This document shows, piece after piece, positions 19,221 to 26,977 of a DNA stretch of 64,000 nt. Under the pieces are notes generated by a model that was not told where the DNA came from, did not search any database, and saw only the letters and a list, made by a program, of their open reading frames with translations. How positions within the stretch are numbered: the stretch's first letter is position 1; each line of letters begins with the position of its first letter. The position numbers and the translations under genes are program-made. The DNA comes from Gilvimarinus agarilyticus (GTDB lineage: Bacteria; Pseudomonadota; Gammaproteobacteria; Pseudomonadales; Cellvibrionaceae): the NCBI RefSeq assembly GCF_000832015.1, contig NZ_JXCJ01000001.1, forward strand, positions 2,554,252 through 2,618,251, written 5' to 3'.

Positions 19221-20516
19221 CTACAGCTGGGTATCGATAACCACCTCAACAGGGTTCGGCAGGTCATCGATCGCCAGCGGCCCGCGCAACCCCTGGAGGT
19301 CGCCAGCGGCAGGGGTTACCTGACCGCTTGCCGAGACCCGCGCCACGATCTCGACCTGCCCTTTGGCAAACAGGCGGTCGGCACTTGTCATGGCCATAGT
19401 TTCATCCAATACAATTGTCGCTGGAAACTGAGCGGCCGGGAGCCGAGTGACAACAAGGGGCATAGGGCTACCCTGATACTCGCGAGCGTATAAAAACAGC
19501 GTGGAACCCTCGGGCACTTGTAAGTCTGGGGCAAGGGTTATGGCTACCGGAATCGTCCAGCTTGCCTCGCCACTTGTACTTGTCTCAGAGGTTTGCGTCG
19601 CATCGCTGTCTGTACTCTGGCCGCGCTGTTGCGCCTCTTCACGGGCGCGAACGACGCCGGCCATGAGCGCTTGCCGGCCGGGCGCGCCTTCTGGGGTCAG
19701 GTTAACCGCGGTGCCCCACAGCTTTGCCGCCTCGGCAAACTGTTGCTGCTCAAACGCACTGATACCCGCCAGGCCCAGCGCGGTGGTATCTTCGCCGTCC
19801 AGCTCAAGCGCTCGCTCCACCAAAAATGTTATTTCGCCGTTTATTTGATTGCCATTGCCCAGAAAGATCGCTTGAGCGAGCGCCGACGCGTTACCAGGGT
19901 CTGCCGGTGCGCGCTGATATACCTCACGAAAGCCTCGTTCAGCGGCGTCAAAGTCGCCGATCTGACTGCCATAGCGACCCAGCAAATACCAGTACTGGGC
20001 GTTATCCGGCTGATTTTTTAGGCGCGCTTCGATAGCGGCGACTAGCTCGCGGGTAGGTTCTGCCCCGGGCACTTCGCCGGCGCGCATAAGTGCCATGTTG
20101 TCGCGCTCGAGCTGTTGCTGCATTTGGGCAAACAGAACGTCACCACTGGAGCCCTGATTTAAGTACATCCAGCCGCTAGCCAACACCAGTAGCGCCAGAG
20201 CTGCCAACAAGATAGCGCCGCCGCGCTGGTGCAACGGGCGCTCCCCCTCGCCTTTTTGGTCGGCGAGAAAGTTACGTTGCAATTCGGTGGCTAGGCGGTC
20301 GTATTGCGCCTGGTCGATTCGCCCGAGACGAAGTTCATTATCGAGCTCGGCGGTGTGCTCACGGTACAGTGCCAAATTCTCACTGCTGCGCTGATCGTTA
20401 CCCGATTGCGGAGCAAACACTAAGCCGCTTAGGCGCTTGGCCCGCCATACAGGCCAGATAAAAATAAGCGCCACCAAGAATAATGCCGCCCCGGCGGCCA
20501 GCAAAAATTCACTCAT
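19221..20516 (-). CDS. ccmI: Cytochrome c maturation protein CcmI (TPR, apocytochrome chaperone)
   Basis: CcmI binds apocytochrome c and presents it to the CcmF/CcmH haem ligation complex. The 431-aa protein has an N-terminal helix (residues 4-23), a cytoplasmic loop with the family motif LALYREHTAELDNELRLGRI, a second helix (about 105-122), then periplasmic TPR repeats (QPDNAQYWYLLGRYGSQIGD and following) and a C-terminal beta domain (WTIPVAITLAPDLQVPEGST onward). It overlaps the ccmH stop by 8 bases. It lies, with ccmH, on the far side of a tRNA unit from ccmA-G. Confidence 0.93.
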   Translation of the reverse strand: MSEFLLAAGAALFLVALIFIWPVWRAKRLSGLVFAPQSGNDQRSSENLALYREHTAELDNELRLGRIDQAQYDRLATELQRNFLADQKGEGERPLHQRGGAILLAALALLVLASGWMYLNQGSSGDVLFAQMQQQLERDNMALMRAGEVPGAEPTRELVAAIEARLKNQPDNAQYWYLLGRYGSQIGDFDAAERGFREVYQRAPADPGNASALAQAIFLGNGNQINGEITFLVERALELDGEDTTALGLAGISAFEQQQFAEAAKLWGTAVNLTPEGAPGRQALMAGVVRAREEAQQRGQSTDSDATQTSETSTSGEASWTIPVAITLAPDLQVPEGSTLFLYAREYQGSPMPLVVTRLPAAQFPATIVLDETMAMTSADRLFAKGQVEIVARVSASGQVTPAAGDLQGLRGPLAIDDLPNPVEVVIDTQL

Positions 20517-20994
20517 CGGACGACCCCTGACGCTTATTGGTTGAACTATTTGTGTTTAACAGGCGGTTTAGCGCCTCTTGCTCATCCGGGTTGAGCGGTT
20601 GTTCAAGCTGCTCAGCACGGCGGCGACGAATCATTAAAATAATGACAATGATGGCGATCACCAGCAAAACGGCGGGCATTAACCAAAGCGCCAAGGTGGC
20701 GGGCGTAAGTGGTGGCCGGTAGAGGATGTAATCGCCGTAACGTGCCACCATATGATCGGTGATCTCTTTGTCGCTGCGCCCCTCTTTAATTTGCTCGTAA
20801 ATATCGCGACGTAAATCTTGCGAAATCATCGCATCAGAGCCCGCCAGGTTTTGGCTCTGACAGGTTGGGCAGCGCATTTCATTAATAAAGGCTTTAAAGC
20901 GAGCTTCATCAACCTCATTATCGAATTGGTAGATGGCCTCGGCGGAGCACACTGAGGCAAAAAATATCAGTAAGGGAATCAATAGTTTGAGCAT
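20509..20994 (-). CDS. ccmH: Cytochrome c maturation protein CcmH
   Basis: CcmH is the membrane thioredoxin-like factor that reduces or holds the CXXCH cysteines of apocytochrome c. From the ATG at 20994 the product is 161 aa with a signal peptide (residues 1-19), the redox motif RCPTCQSQ (C42, C45), and a C-terminal transmembrane helix (about 104-126). The start at 20994 has an AAGG site and gives a normal signal peptide. A longer frame to 21066 would add a basic leader unlike the family. ccmI follows with an 8-base overlap. Upstream on the other strand are the tRNA-Val/tRNA-Asp genes, so ccmHI probably need their own promoter in the 20995-21160 interval. Confidence 0.93.
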   Translation of the reverse strand: MLKLLIPLLIFFASVCSAEAIYQFDNEVDEARFKAFINEMRCPTCQSQNLAGSDAMISQDLRRDIYEQIKEGRSDKEITDHMVARYGDYILYRPPLTPATLALWLMPAVLLVIAIIVIILMIRRRRAEQLEQPLNPDEQEALNRLLNTNSSTNKRQGSSDE

Positions 20995-21118
20995 CTTCAA
21001 CAACCTTATACATGTTTTAGCGAGTATACCCACCTGCCGCTTTCTATGCGAGTAAGCCCGCCGCAATCGGCGGCGCTTTTGCGTTACAAAAAAAATTACA
21101 GTATTTGAAAAAAAGAGG

Positions 21119-21146
21119 TTGACGTCTGCGTCCGAATCATTAGAAT
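21119..21146 (+). promoter_or_regulatory. Sigma-70 promoter of the tRNA-Val/tRNA-Asp unit (copy 1)
   Basis: TTGACG at 21119-21124 and TAGAAT at 21141-21146 are separated by 16 bases, 17 bases before the first tRNA. The second tRNA unit has the same -10 and TTGACA at -35 with the same spacing. Confidence 0.75.
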
Positions 21147-21163
21147 ACGCACCTTCTGAACGC

Positions 21164-21239
21164 GGGTGGTTAGCTCAGCTGGGAGAGCATCGCCCTTACA
21201 AGGCGAGGGTCACAGGTTCGATCCCTGTACCACCCACCA
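21164..21239 (+). tRNA. tRNA-Val (anticodon TAC)
   Basis: Full cloverleaf: acceptor GGGTGGT / ACCACCC, D-arm TAGCTCAGCTGGGAGAGC, anticodon stem TCGCC / GGCGA with loop CTTACAA, T-arm with GGTTCGATCC, and encoded CCA. It reads valine codons of the GUA type. An identical gene lies in reverse at 45346-45421. Confidence 0.97.
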
Positions 21240-21270
21240 CTTAACAAGTTTTTACCGGGTTAAGTTTTGC

Positions 21271-21347
21271 GGACCGGTAGTTCAGTTGGTTAGAATGCCG
21301 GCCTGTCACGCCGGAGGTCGCGGGTTCGAGTCCCGTCCGGTCCGCCA
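21271..21347 (+). tRNA. tRNA-Asp (anticodon GTC)
   Basis: Acceptor GGACCGG / CCGGTCC, anticodon stem CCGGC / GCCGG with loop CTGTCAC, T-arm GGGTTCGAGTCCC, discriminator G and encoded CCA. It is 31 bases after tRNA-Val. An identical gene lies in reverse at 45240-45316. Confidence 0.97.
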
Positions 21348-21352
21348 CTATT

Positions 21353-21383
21353 TAAAAAAGCCCCTCAATGAGGGGCTTTTTTT
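21353..21383 (+). terminator. Terminator of tRNA unit copy 1, likely bidirectional
   Basis: Stem GCCCCTC / GAGGGGC with loop AAT, six A on the left and seven T on the right. Because of the symmetry it could also stop transcription arriving on the minus strand from ccmG, which would separate ccmHI from the rest of the cluster. Confidence 0.9.
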
Positions 21384-21466
21384 ATGCCCGCGTTTTAGCC
21401 ACTCGCACAGGGTAGATAAACGAGACAGCGGAGTTTAATGCCCCACTGTCCACATAAGTTAAAAAA

Positions 21467-21997
21467 TTACGACTCGCTAAGCGAGCGATACAATGGCTCA
21501 AGCGTTTCGCGCCAAACTCGGTCGTCGATGACCCCTATATGCCGATAGCGAACAATCCCCTCGCGATCAATAATAAAGGTTTCTGGCGCACCGGTAACGC
21601 CTAAGTCGATTCCCAACCGCCCCTCGCCATCAAAAATGCTGTACTCGTAGGGATTGTGTAAATCTTTAAGCCACTTACGTGCAGGCTCACGCTCATCTCT
21701 GTAGTCGACACCGATAATATGCACGCCTTCATTGGCGAGCTTAACTAGGTATGGGTGCTCAGCTTTACAGGCAAAGCACCAGGTTGCCCAGACATTTAAC
21801 AAAGTCACCCGCCCTTTTAAGTCATCGGCGGTGACGATTCGGTTTTCATCCTCAACCGTTGTTAGCTCAAATTCGGGCACTTGATTACCCACCAGCGCTG
21901 AGGGCATTGCGTTCGGGTCGAGCGTGAGCCCCACATAAAACAACGGCAATAAAATTAATAAAATAATAAGTGGCGCAAATAGTTTTAATCGACTCAC
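21467..21997 (-). CDS. ccmG: Thiol:disulfide interchange protein CcmG/DsbE
   Basis: CcmG is the membrane-anchored thioredoxin that keeps apocytochrome c cysteines reduced for haem attachment. The 176-aa product has an N-terminal signal anchor (residues 5-23), the family stretch GRVTLLNVWATWC, the redox motif WCFAC (C74, C77), the acidic VDYRDE loop and the cis-proline in GVTGAPETFIID (P138). Phe at the first XX position is less common than Pro or Val. The start codon is GTG and shares one base with the ccmF stop (TAGTG). It is the last of the continuous ccmA-G genes. Confidence 0.94.
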   Translation of the reverse strand: MSRLKLFAPLIILLILLPLFYVGLTLDPNAMPSALVGNQVPEFELTTVEDENRIVTADDLKGRVTLLNVWATWCFACKAEHPYLVKLANEGVHIIGVDYRDEREPARKWLKDLHNPYEYSIFDGEGRLGIDLGVTGAPETFIIDREGIVRYRHIGVIDDRVWRETLEPLYRSLSES

Positions 21998-23976
21998 TAA
22001 GCCCCCTCGCCTACAGCGCCTGCTGCTTCAATGTTTTGTTTTACTTTGGCCCGCTTACGATAGCGCTTGTCGATAACCGCGAGGAACCCACCGGCAGCCA
22101 TCATTAACGCCGCCAACCAAATCCAGCGAACAAAGGCTTTGTAGTGCACTCGCATCGCCCAGCTGTCTGTATCGATATTGTCACCCATCGCAATATAAAC
22201 ATCGCGGGTAATACCGGGGTCGATCGCCACTTCTGTCATGATTTGGCCACCGGCCAGATAGCGACGCTTTTGCGGTTTTAATACCCGCAAGGTGCGCCCG
22301 TCTTTTTTCATACTGACAGTGGCCTGATCGGCTAAGTAATTAGGCCCACGAATTTTGTCGAGTTGCTCTAGGGTAAACTGATATCCAGCTACTTCTACCG
22401 GTTTACCAACATCCATGCGCAGTTTTTGCTCGTCGCTGTAGTGGCTGGTAAAGCACACGCCCAATACCGCCAAAGCGATACCCAAATGAGCCACCACCAT
22501 GCCGTAGTAACTTAGGCTAAGCTGCTTTAAGCCTTTTGCGCGGCCGTTTTTATTGGCGCTTTTAAGCCATAAGTCTTTTAAGGTGGTAAGCGTAACCCAT
22601 GCCCCGAGGAAGGTTGCCAACACCATGCTTAAGGCAAAATCACCCAGCAACCATGGCACAAGTAAGGCGATTACTAGGCTGGCGATAAAGGGAGAGGTTA
22701 ACGTTTTGCGTATCACGCCTAGCTCGCTGCGCTTCCAGCGGCTGGCTGGCGCAATACCCATTAGTAAACAGATAAGCACCATAAAAGGTAAAAAGGTGAG
22801 GTTAAAATACGGCGCACCGACGGAGTACTTGCCAAGTTTAAGAGCGTCTGCAACCAGCGGAAACAGTGTGCCAAACAACACCGTTAGCATGCTTATAACC
22901 AACAGAGCATTGTTGGCTAGCAATAATGTCTCGCGCGACAACCAGGTAAAGCCAGGCGAGCTTTTAACCACCGGCGCACGCAACGCAAACAGCAACAGCG
23001 AGCCGCCGACCACAACACCCAAAAAGATCAGGATAAATAACCCACGCTCTGGGTCGTTGGCAAAGGCGTGTACCGATGTAAGTACGCCAGAGCGGACTAA
23101 GAAGGTGCCCAACAGGCTTAAAGAAAATGCAAAAATCGCCAGCAAGATCGTCCAACTTTTAAACAGGCCACGCTTTTCGGTTACGGCTAACGAATGAATC
23201 AACGCCGTACCAACCAACCAGGGCATAAAGGAGGCGTTCTCGACCGGATCCCAAAACCACCAGCCGCCCCAGCCGAGTTCGTAGTAGGCCCACCAACTCC
23301 CCAAGGCAATACCAATGGTTAAAAAAGCCCAGGCTGTGGTGGCCCAAGGCCGCGACCAACGGGCCCAGGCGCTGTCGAGTTTGCCAGTGAGTAGCGCGGC
23401 AATGGCAAAGGCAAATACTGTACTAAAGCCGACATAGCCCATATAAAGTAATGGTGGGTGAAAGATGAGCCCGGGATCTTGCAGCAACGGATTAAGATCG
23501 GAGCCATCCAGCGCGGCCAGAGGCAAAATTCGGTCGAATGGGTTAGAGGTAAACAGAATAAACATTAAAAAACCGGTAGCCACAAACCCCATGACCGCCA
23601 GCACCCGCGCCTGCAAATCCAGCGGCAGCGCTTTACTAAAAACAGTAATCGCGAAGGTCCAGCCAGACAGCATTAAAATCCACAGCAGTAACGAGCCCTC
23701 GTGCCCACCCCAGACAGCGCTTACCTTGTAGTACACGGGCATTAAACTGTTGGAGTGGTTGGCGACGTAGGCAACCGAGAAGTCATCGTGAACAAATGCC
23801 CACAGCAAACAACCAAAGGCCGCGGCAATTAATACAAATTGGCCAGTGGCCAGTGAGCGCGCCGAAAGCATCAACGGCAGCGAACGAGTGTGCGCGCCCA
23901 CTAATGGCAATACAAACAAGGCGGCACTAATTAACAGAGCCAGTATAAGTACAAAGTGCCCAAACTCAGGAACCAT
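21997..23976 (-). CDS. ccmF: Cytochrome c haem lyase subunit CcmF
   Basis: CcmF takes haem from holo-CcmE and ligates it to apocytochrome c. The 659-aa polytopic protein has about 15 hydrophobic helices and the tryptophan-rich WWD motif GWGGWWFWDPVENASFMPW beginning at residue 235. It has conserved histidines in the loops around it and a large periplasmic segment near the C-terminus (about 515-615). It overlaps the ccmE end by 11 bases and shares its last base with the ccmG start. Length is normal. Confidence 0.96.
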   Translation of the reverse strand: MVPEFGHFVLILALLISAALFVLPLVGAHTRSLPLMLSARSLATGQFVLIAAAFGCLLWAFVHDDFSVAYVANHSNSLMPVYYKVSAVWGGHEGSLLLWILMLSGWTFAITVFSKALPLDLQARVLAVMGFVATGFLMFILFTSNPFDRILPLAALDGSDLNPLLQDPGLIFHPPLLYMGYVGFSTVFAFAIAALLTGKLDSAWARWSRPWATTAWAFLTIGIALGSWWAYYELGWGGWWFWDPVENASFMPWLVGTALIHSLAVTEKRGLFKSWTILLAIFAFSLSLLGTFLVRSGVLTSVHAFANDPERGLFILIFLGVVVGGSLLLFALRAPVVKSSPGFTWLSRETLLLANNALLVISMLTVLFGTLFPLVADALKLGKYSVGAPYFNLTFLPFMVLICLLMGIAPASRWKRSELGVIRKTLTSPFIASLVIALLVPWLLGDFALSMVLATFLGAWVTLTTLKDLWLKSANKNGRAKGLKQLSLSYYGMVVAHLGIALAVLGVCFTSHYSDEQKLRMDVGKPVEVAGYQFTLEQLDKIRGPNYLADQATVSMKKDGRTLRVLKPQKRRYLAGGQIMTEVAIDPGITRDVYIAMGDNIDTDSWAMRVHYKAFVRWIWLAALMMAAGGFLAVIDKRYRKRAKVKQNIEAAGAVGEGA

Positions 23977-24430
23977 AAGTCATTTCTCCGCACGTGGCCT
24001 CGTGCTTCTCGCCGTTGTTCATGGCCTCGGCCACTTCTGGGGGCATATAGTTTTCATCGTGTTTCGCCAGCACCTGATCGGCGTAGAAGATATCATCCTC
24101 CTGCCACAGGCCATTCACTACGGCGGCCTCTCCCTCGGCGAACAAGTCCGGCAAAATTCCATCGTAGTTGACTTTTAATGAGCCCTCCGGGTCCACTAGG
24201 GTAAAGGTCACCTGCAACGACTCCTCGCTGCGTACCACGCTACCCGGGCTGACACAGCCACCTGCTCTGAGGCGTACGCCTCTGGGTACCTCATCGGCAC
24301 TAAAAGCTTTAGGGGGGTAAAACAAATTTATGTTTTGCCGCAGCGCGTAAACCAGTAGGCCTGCAGCAATGCTGGAGAACACCACGATGGCAATAACAAT
24401 GAGTAAGCGTTGTTTTCTGGCTGGATGCAT
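23966..24430 (-). CDS. ccmE: Periplasmic haem chaperone CcmE
   Basis: CcmE covalently binds haem from CcmC and hands it to CcmF. The 154-aa protein has an N-terminal signal anchor (residues 8-30), an OB-fold core (about 45-120) and the haem-binding site AKHDENYMP with H124 and Y128. Two cysteines, one in LRAGGCVSPGSV (C59) where the better-known proteins have a non-Cys residue and one near the C-terminus (ATCGEMTYGS), could form a disulfide. That is inference. It starts 12 bases after ccmD. Confidence 0.95.
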   Translation of the reverse strand: MHPARKQRLLIVIAIVVFSSIAAGLLVYALRQNINLFYPPKAFSADEVPRGVRLRAGGCVSPGSVVRSEESLQVTFTLVDPEGSLKVNYDGILPDLFAEGEAAVVNGLWQEDDIFYADQVLAKHDENYMPPEVAEAMNNGEKHEATCGEMTYGS

Positions 24431-24442
24431 AAAATCTTCCGG

Positions 24443-24664
24443 TTAGGGGGCGCTGGCGTTTGCCTGTTGATGCCGCTCTTGCTGCATCTTTTGCATAATC
24501 TGTTGCCGGTGAATGCGAGTTAACTGGGTGCGCGCATTGATCACGGGATAAACCAACAGTGCGGTAAGTATTACGAGCGCTATGGCAACGCAGGCCCACA
24601 CGTAGATACCATGGCCTGACATCTGTAAAAAGTCTGATAATGAGTCAAAACGAAATTCGATCAT
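24443..24664 (-). CDS. ccmD: Haem exporter subunit CcmD
   Basis: Small 73-aa membrane protein with one helix (residues about 18-40, GIYVWACVAIALVILTALLV) and a basic, Gln-rich cytoplasmic tail. This is the standard CcmD form, which stabilises the CcmABC complex and helps release holo-CcmE. Its start overlaps the ccmC stop as ATGA. Confidence 0.92.
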   Translation of the reverse strand: MIEFRFDSLSDFLQMSGHGIYVWACVAIALVILTALLVYPVINARTQLTRIHRQQIMQKMQQERHQQANASAP

Positions 24665-25437
24665 GGTGCACCACCTGATGCGTTTTGCGATTGGCTAAAC
24701 TTAGCCTGCGCGAGCTCTGCAACCCATTTGGTGCGTGATTCTCGCACAAGAATTTCACGGCGGGTGTAAAGAATGAGCGCTAGTGTGTAAAAGCAATAAT
24801 AGGCAAGAATACACAACAGTAATGGGTACAGCATGCTGGGGTGAATACTGGAACCGCCGGTAAGCTTGATACTGGCGGGCTGATGCAAGCTGTACCACCA
24901 ATCGACGGATTTATAGATGATCGGAACATTGATGGTGCCTACCAAAGCAAGAATGGCGCAGGCTTTATCCGCCGCATCGCGGCTAGGGTAGACCTCAGCT
25001 AGCACCACAATACCGGCATACAGAAACAACAGCACCAGCATAAAAATATTACGCGCATCCCACTCCCAGAAGGTCCCCCAGGTTGGATGCCCCCACAGGG
25101 AGCCCGTGGCTAAGGTTAGCACTGTGAGTGCGGCACCTATGGGAGCGGCGGATTTCATGACCATAAATGGCAGCTTCATCTTCCAGATTAAACCCACCGC
25201 ACCGGCAATGGCCATAATGTAATAGCCCGCCAATGCCAGTGCTGCCGCCGGCATATGAATAAAAATAATGCGGTAACTATTACCCTGCTTACTATCGATG
25301 GGGGCAAAGCCAAGCCCCCAGCTAATGCCTACCACCATTAATACTAGCGTTAGAGGCGCAAACCATACGAGCCAGCGACTGGACTTTTCGTAAAACCAGC
25401 GGGGCGAACCGAGTCGATGAAACCATTGCCAAGCCAA
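24661..25437 (-). CDS. ccmC: Haem exporter protein CcmC
   Basis: CcmC loads haem onto CcmE. The 258-aa protein has six predicted helices, the conserved HMPAA histidine (H61), and the WWD-type haem-handling motif WGHPTWGTFWEWDARN at 115-130 followed by ARNIFMLVLLF. It starts 22 bases after ccmB and overlaps ccmD. Confidence 0.96.
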   Translation of the reverse strand: MAWQWFHRLGSPRWFYEKSSRWLVWFAPLTLVLMVVGISWGLGFAPIDSKQGNSYRIIFIHMPAAALALAGYYIMAIAGAVGLIWKMKLPFMVMKSAAPIGAALTVLTLATGSLWGHPTWGTFWEWDARNIFMLVLLFLYAGIVVLAEVYPSRDAADKACAILALVGTINVPIIYKSVDWWYSLHQPASIKLTGGSSIHPSMLYPLLLCILAYYCFYTLALILYTRREILVRESRTKWVAELAQAKFSQSQNASGGAP

Positions 25438-25459
25438 GTGTCTACCTCGTTATTTATTA

Positions 25460-26158
25460 TCAGTGATTGGAGGAAATCCGCAGCGCACCGGCCGCAGCCA
25501 GGGGCATAATTAAAACCGCCATAGCCAGTGCCGCCCCTAATAATGCCAAACCCTGAGCGGCGCCAACGCCGGCTATCGCAGAGCTAACGGTATTGGCGCC
25601 TATTATTAACACCGGTAGGTACAGCGGCATAATAATGAGGGTTAATACCAATGCACTGCTGCGCAAGCATACCGTAAGCGCCGCGCCTAAAGCACCAATC
25701 AAACTCATAATGGCGGTGCCAATTGTTAACGATATCACAAGGGGCCAATATCCCCCAGACGGCAGAGATAACATAACGCCTAACAACGGCGCGATGATCG
25801 CCAGTGGCAGCCCAGTGGTGAGCCAATGGACAATGACCTTGGCCAGCACGGTAAGGTATAACGGCTGAGGGGACAAGATAAATTGGGTTAAGCTTCCGTC
25901 GTCGTAATCCTGCCGAAACAAGCTATCCAAAGACAACAAGGTTGCCAGCAGTGCCATGATCCAGATCATCCCAGGCGCGATAGTGGCCAGTAGCTTGTCG
26001 GAGGGATCGACTCCCAAGGGCAGCAAGGTGATGCTGATCAAGAAAAACACCAGTGGGCTCGCAATATCACTACGATTGCGCCACACAGACGTTAAATCCC
26101 GACGGATTATCGCCCTAAAGCCCGCCCCCAAGGGATAGCCGTGTTGCGCGTCAGACAT
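25460..26158 (-). CDS. ccmB: Haem exporter ABC permease CcmB
   Basis: CcmB is the permease partner of CcmA. Starting at the ATG at 26158, which overlaps the ccmA stop as ATGTCTGA, the product is 232 aa. It has a short cytoplasmic N-terminus (FRAIIRRDLTSVWRNRSD) and six hydrophobic helices. A longer frame to 26266 lies inside ccmA and is rejected. Confidence 0.95.
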   Translation of the reverse strand: MSDAQHGYPLGAGFRAIIRRDLTSVWRNRSDIASPLVFFLISITLLPLGVDPSDKLLATIAPGMIWIMALLATLLSLDSLFRQDYDDGSLTQFILSPQPLYLTVLAKVIVHWLTTGLPLAIIAPLLGVMLSLPSGGYWPLVISLTIGTAIMSLIGALGAALTVCLRSSALVLTLIIMPLYLPVLIIGANTVSSAIAGVGAAQGLALLGAALAMAVLIMPLAAAGALRISSNH

Positions 26159-26801
26159 AAGCTTCACCCGGCGCGGGTTGAAACTGAGACAAATCCAACA
26201 CCGCAAATTCAGCCATTGCCAATGGCTGATGCGAGGTGAATAGTACAATCCCACCCTGCTCGGCATGGCGCGCCATGGTGGCCTCTAGCTTGAGGACGCC
26301 GGCTTTGTCTATCGCGGTGAAAGGTTCATCAAGCACCCATAACGTGGCGCGACTGAGGTACAGTTGCGCCAGCAGTACCCGGCGCTTTTGTCCGGCCGAA
26401 AGGGCAAAGCTGGGCGAGTGTTCGAAGCCTGCCAAATCAACCTGAACCAAGGCCTCGGCAATGGCGTCTTTAGTAACGGGAGGGTTTAACGCGCCAAGCC
26501 ACAAGAGGTTTTCACGTACCGTCAATTGCGGCTTAACCGGCACCTGGTGCCCAAGGTAGAGCAGCTCTTGATGGAACACCTGCCGCTGGCTCCTGATTGA
26601 GTCACCGCGCCAGCGTATGTCGCCCTTGGCGGCGGGTAACAAACCGGTCAAGGTATTCAGTAAGGTCGTTTTACCTGCGCCATTAAAACCTACCACTTGC
26701 AGTAATGTGCCGGCTGGACACTCACAGTCAACACCACTGAATAACAGGCGACCATCGCGCTCGCAGCTAAGATTATCCAGTGTCAGTAGCGGTTCACTCA
26801 C
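26151..26801 (-). CDS. ccmA: Haem exporter ABC ATP-binding protein CcmA
   Basis: CcmA hydrolyses ATP to drive release of holo-CcmE from CcmC/D. Using the GTG at 26801 (GGA site 8 bases upstream) the product is 216 aa, with Walker A GFNGAGKTT (38-46), signature LSAGQKR (134-140) and Walker B LWVLDEP (154-160). A TTG at 26849 would add 16 residues but has no visible ribosome site. It is the first gene of the ccm cluster and is divergent from the fliK-like gene. Confidence 0.94.
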   Translation of the reverse strand: MSEPLLTLDNLSCERDGRLLFSGVDCECPAGTLLQVVGFNGAGKTTLLNTLTGLLPAAKGDIRWRGDSIRSQRQVFHQELLYLGHQVPVKPQLTVRENLLWLGALNPPVTKDAIAEALVQVDLAGFEHSPSFALSAGQKRRVLLAQLYLSRATLWVLDEPFTAIDKAGVLKLEATMARHAEQGGIVLFTSHQPLAMAEFAVLDLSQFQPAPGEAYV

Positions 26802-26893
26802 GTTTTTATCCAATGTCGGGTACGACGGCCAGTGGCGACTGGCGCTCAAACTTTTGCATCGGCGGCCGACACAGTCTGTATATAGTGGCGCCG

Positions 26894-26899
26894 ATTATA
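26894..26899 (-). promoter_or_regulatory. Possible -10 element of the ccmA promoter
   Basis: On the minus strand a perfect TATAAT lies 93 bases upstream of the GTG start of ccmA. The -35 region is weak, so this is only a candidate in the divergent ccmA / fliK-like intergenic space. Confidence 0.35.
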
Positions 26900-26977
26900 T
26901 AGGCGTTGACCGCAAATGTTTACCCAGCGACACTGATTAGTCGATGAGTCGCCCCAAAATTGCTATGGAATTGCTTT

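Noticed and set aside
21164-21347. tRNA genes as attachment sites of an integrated element
   Set aside because: No integrase, no repeated tRNA 3' fragment and only core genes between the tRNA units.
22553-23197. 214-codon plus-strand frame inside ccmF
   Set aside because: Antisense shadow of the strongly supported ccmF gene.
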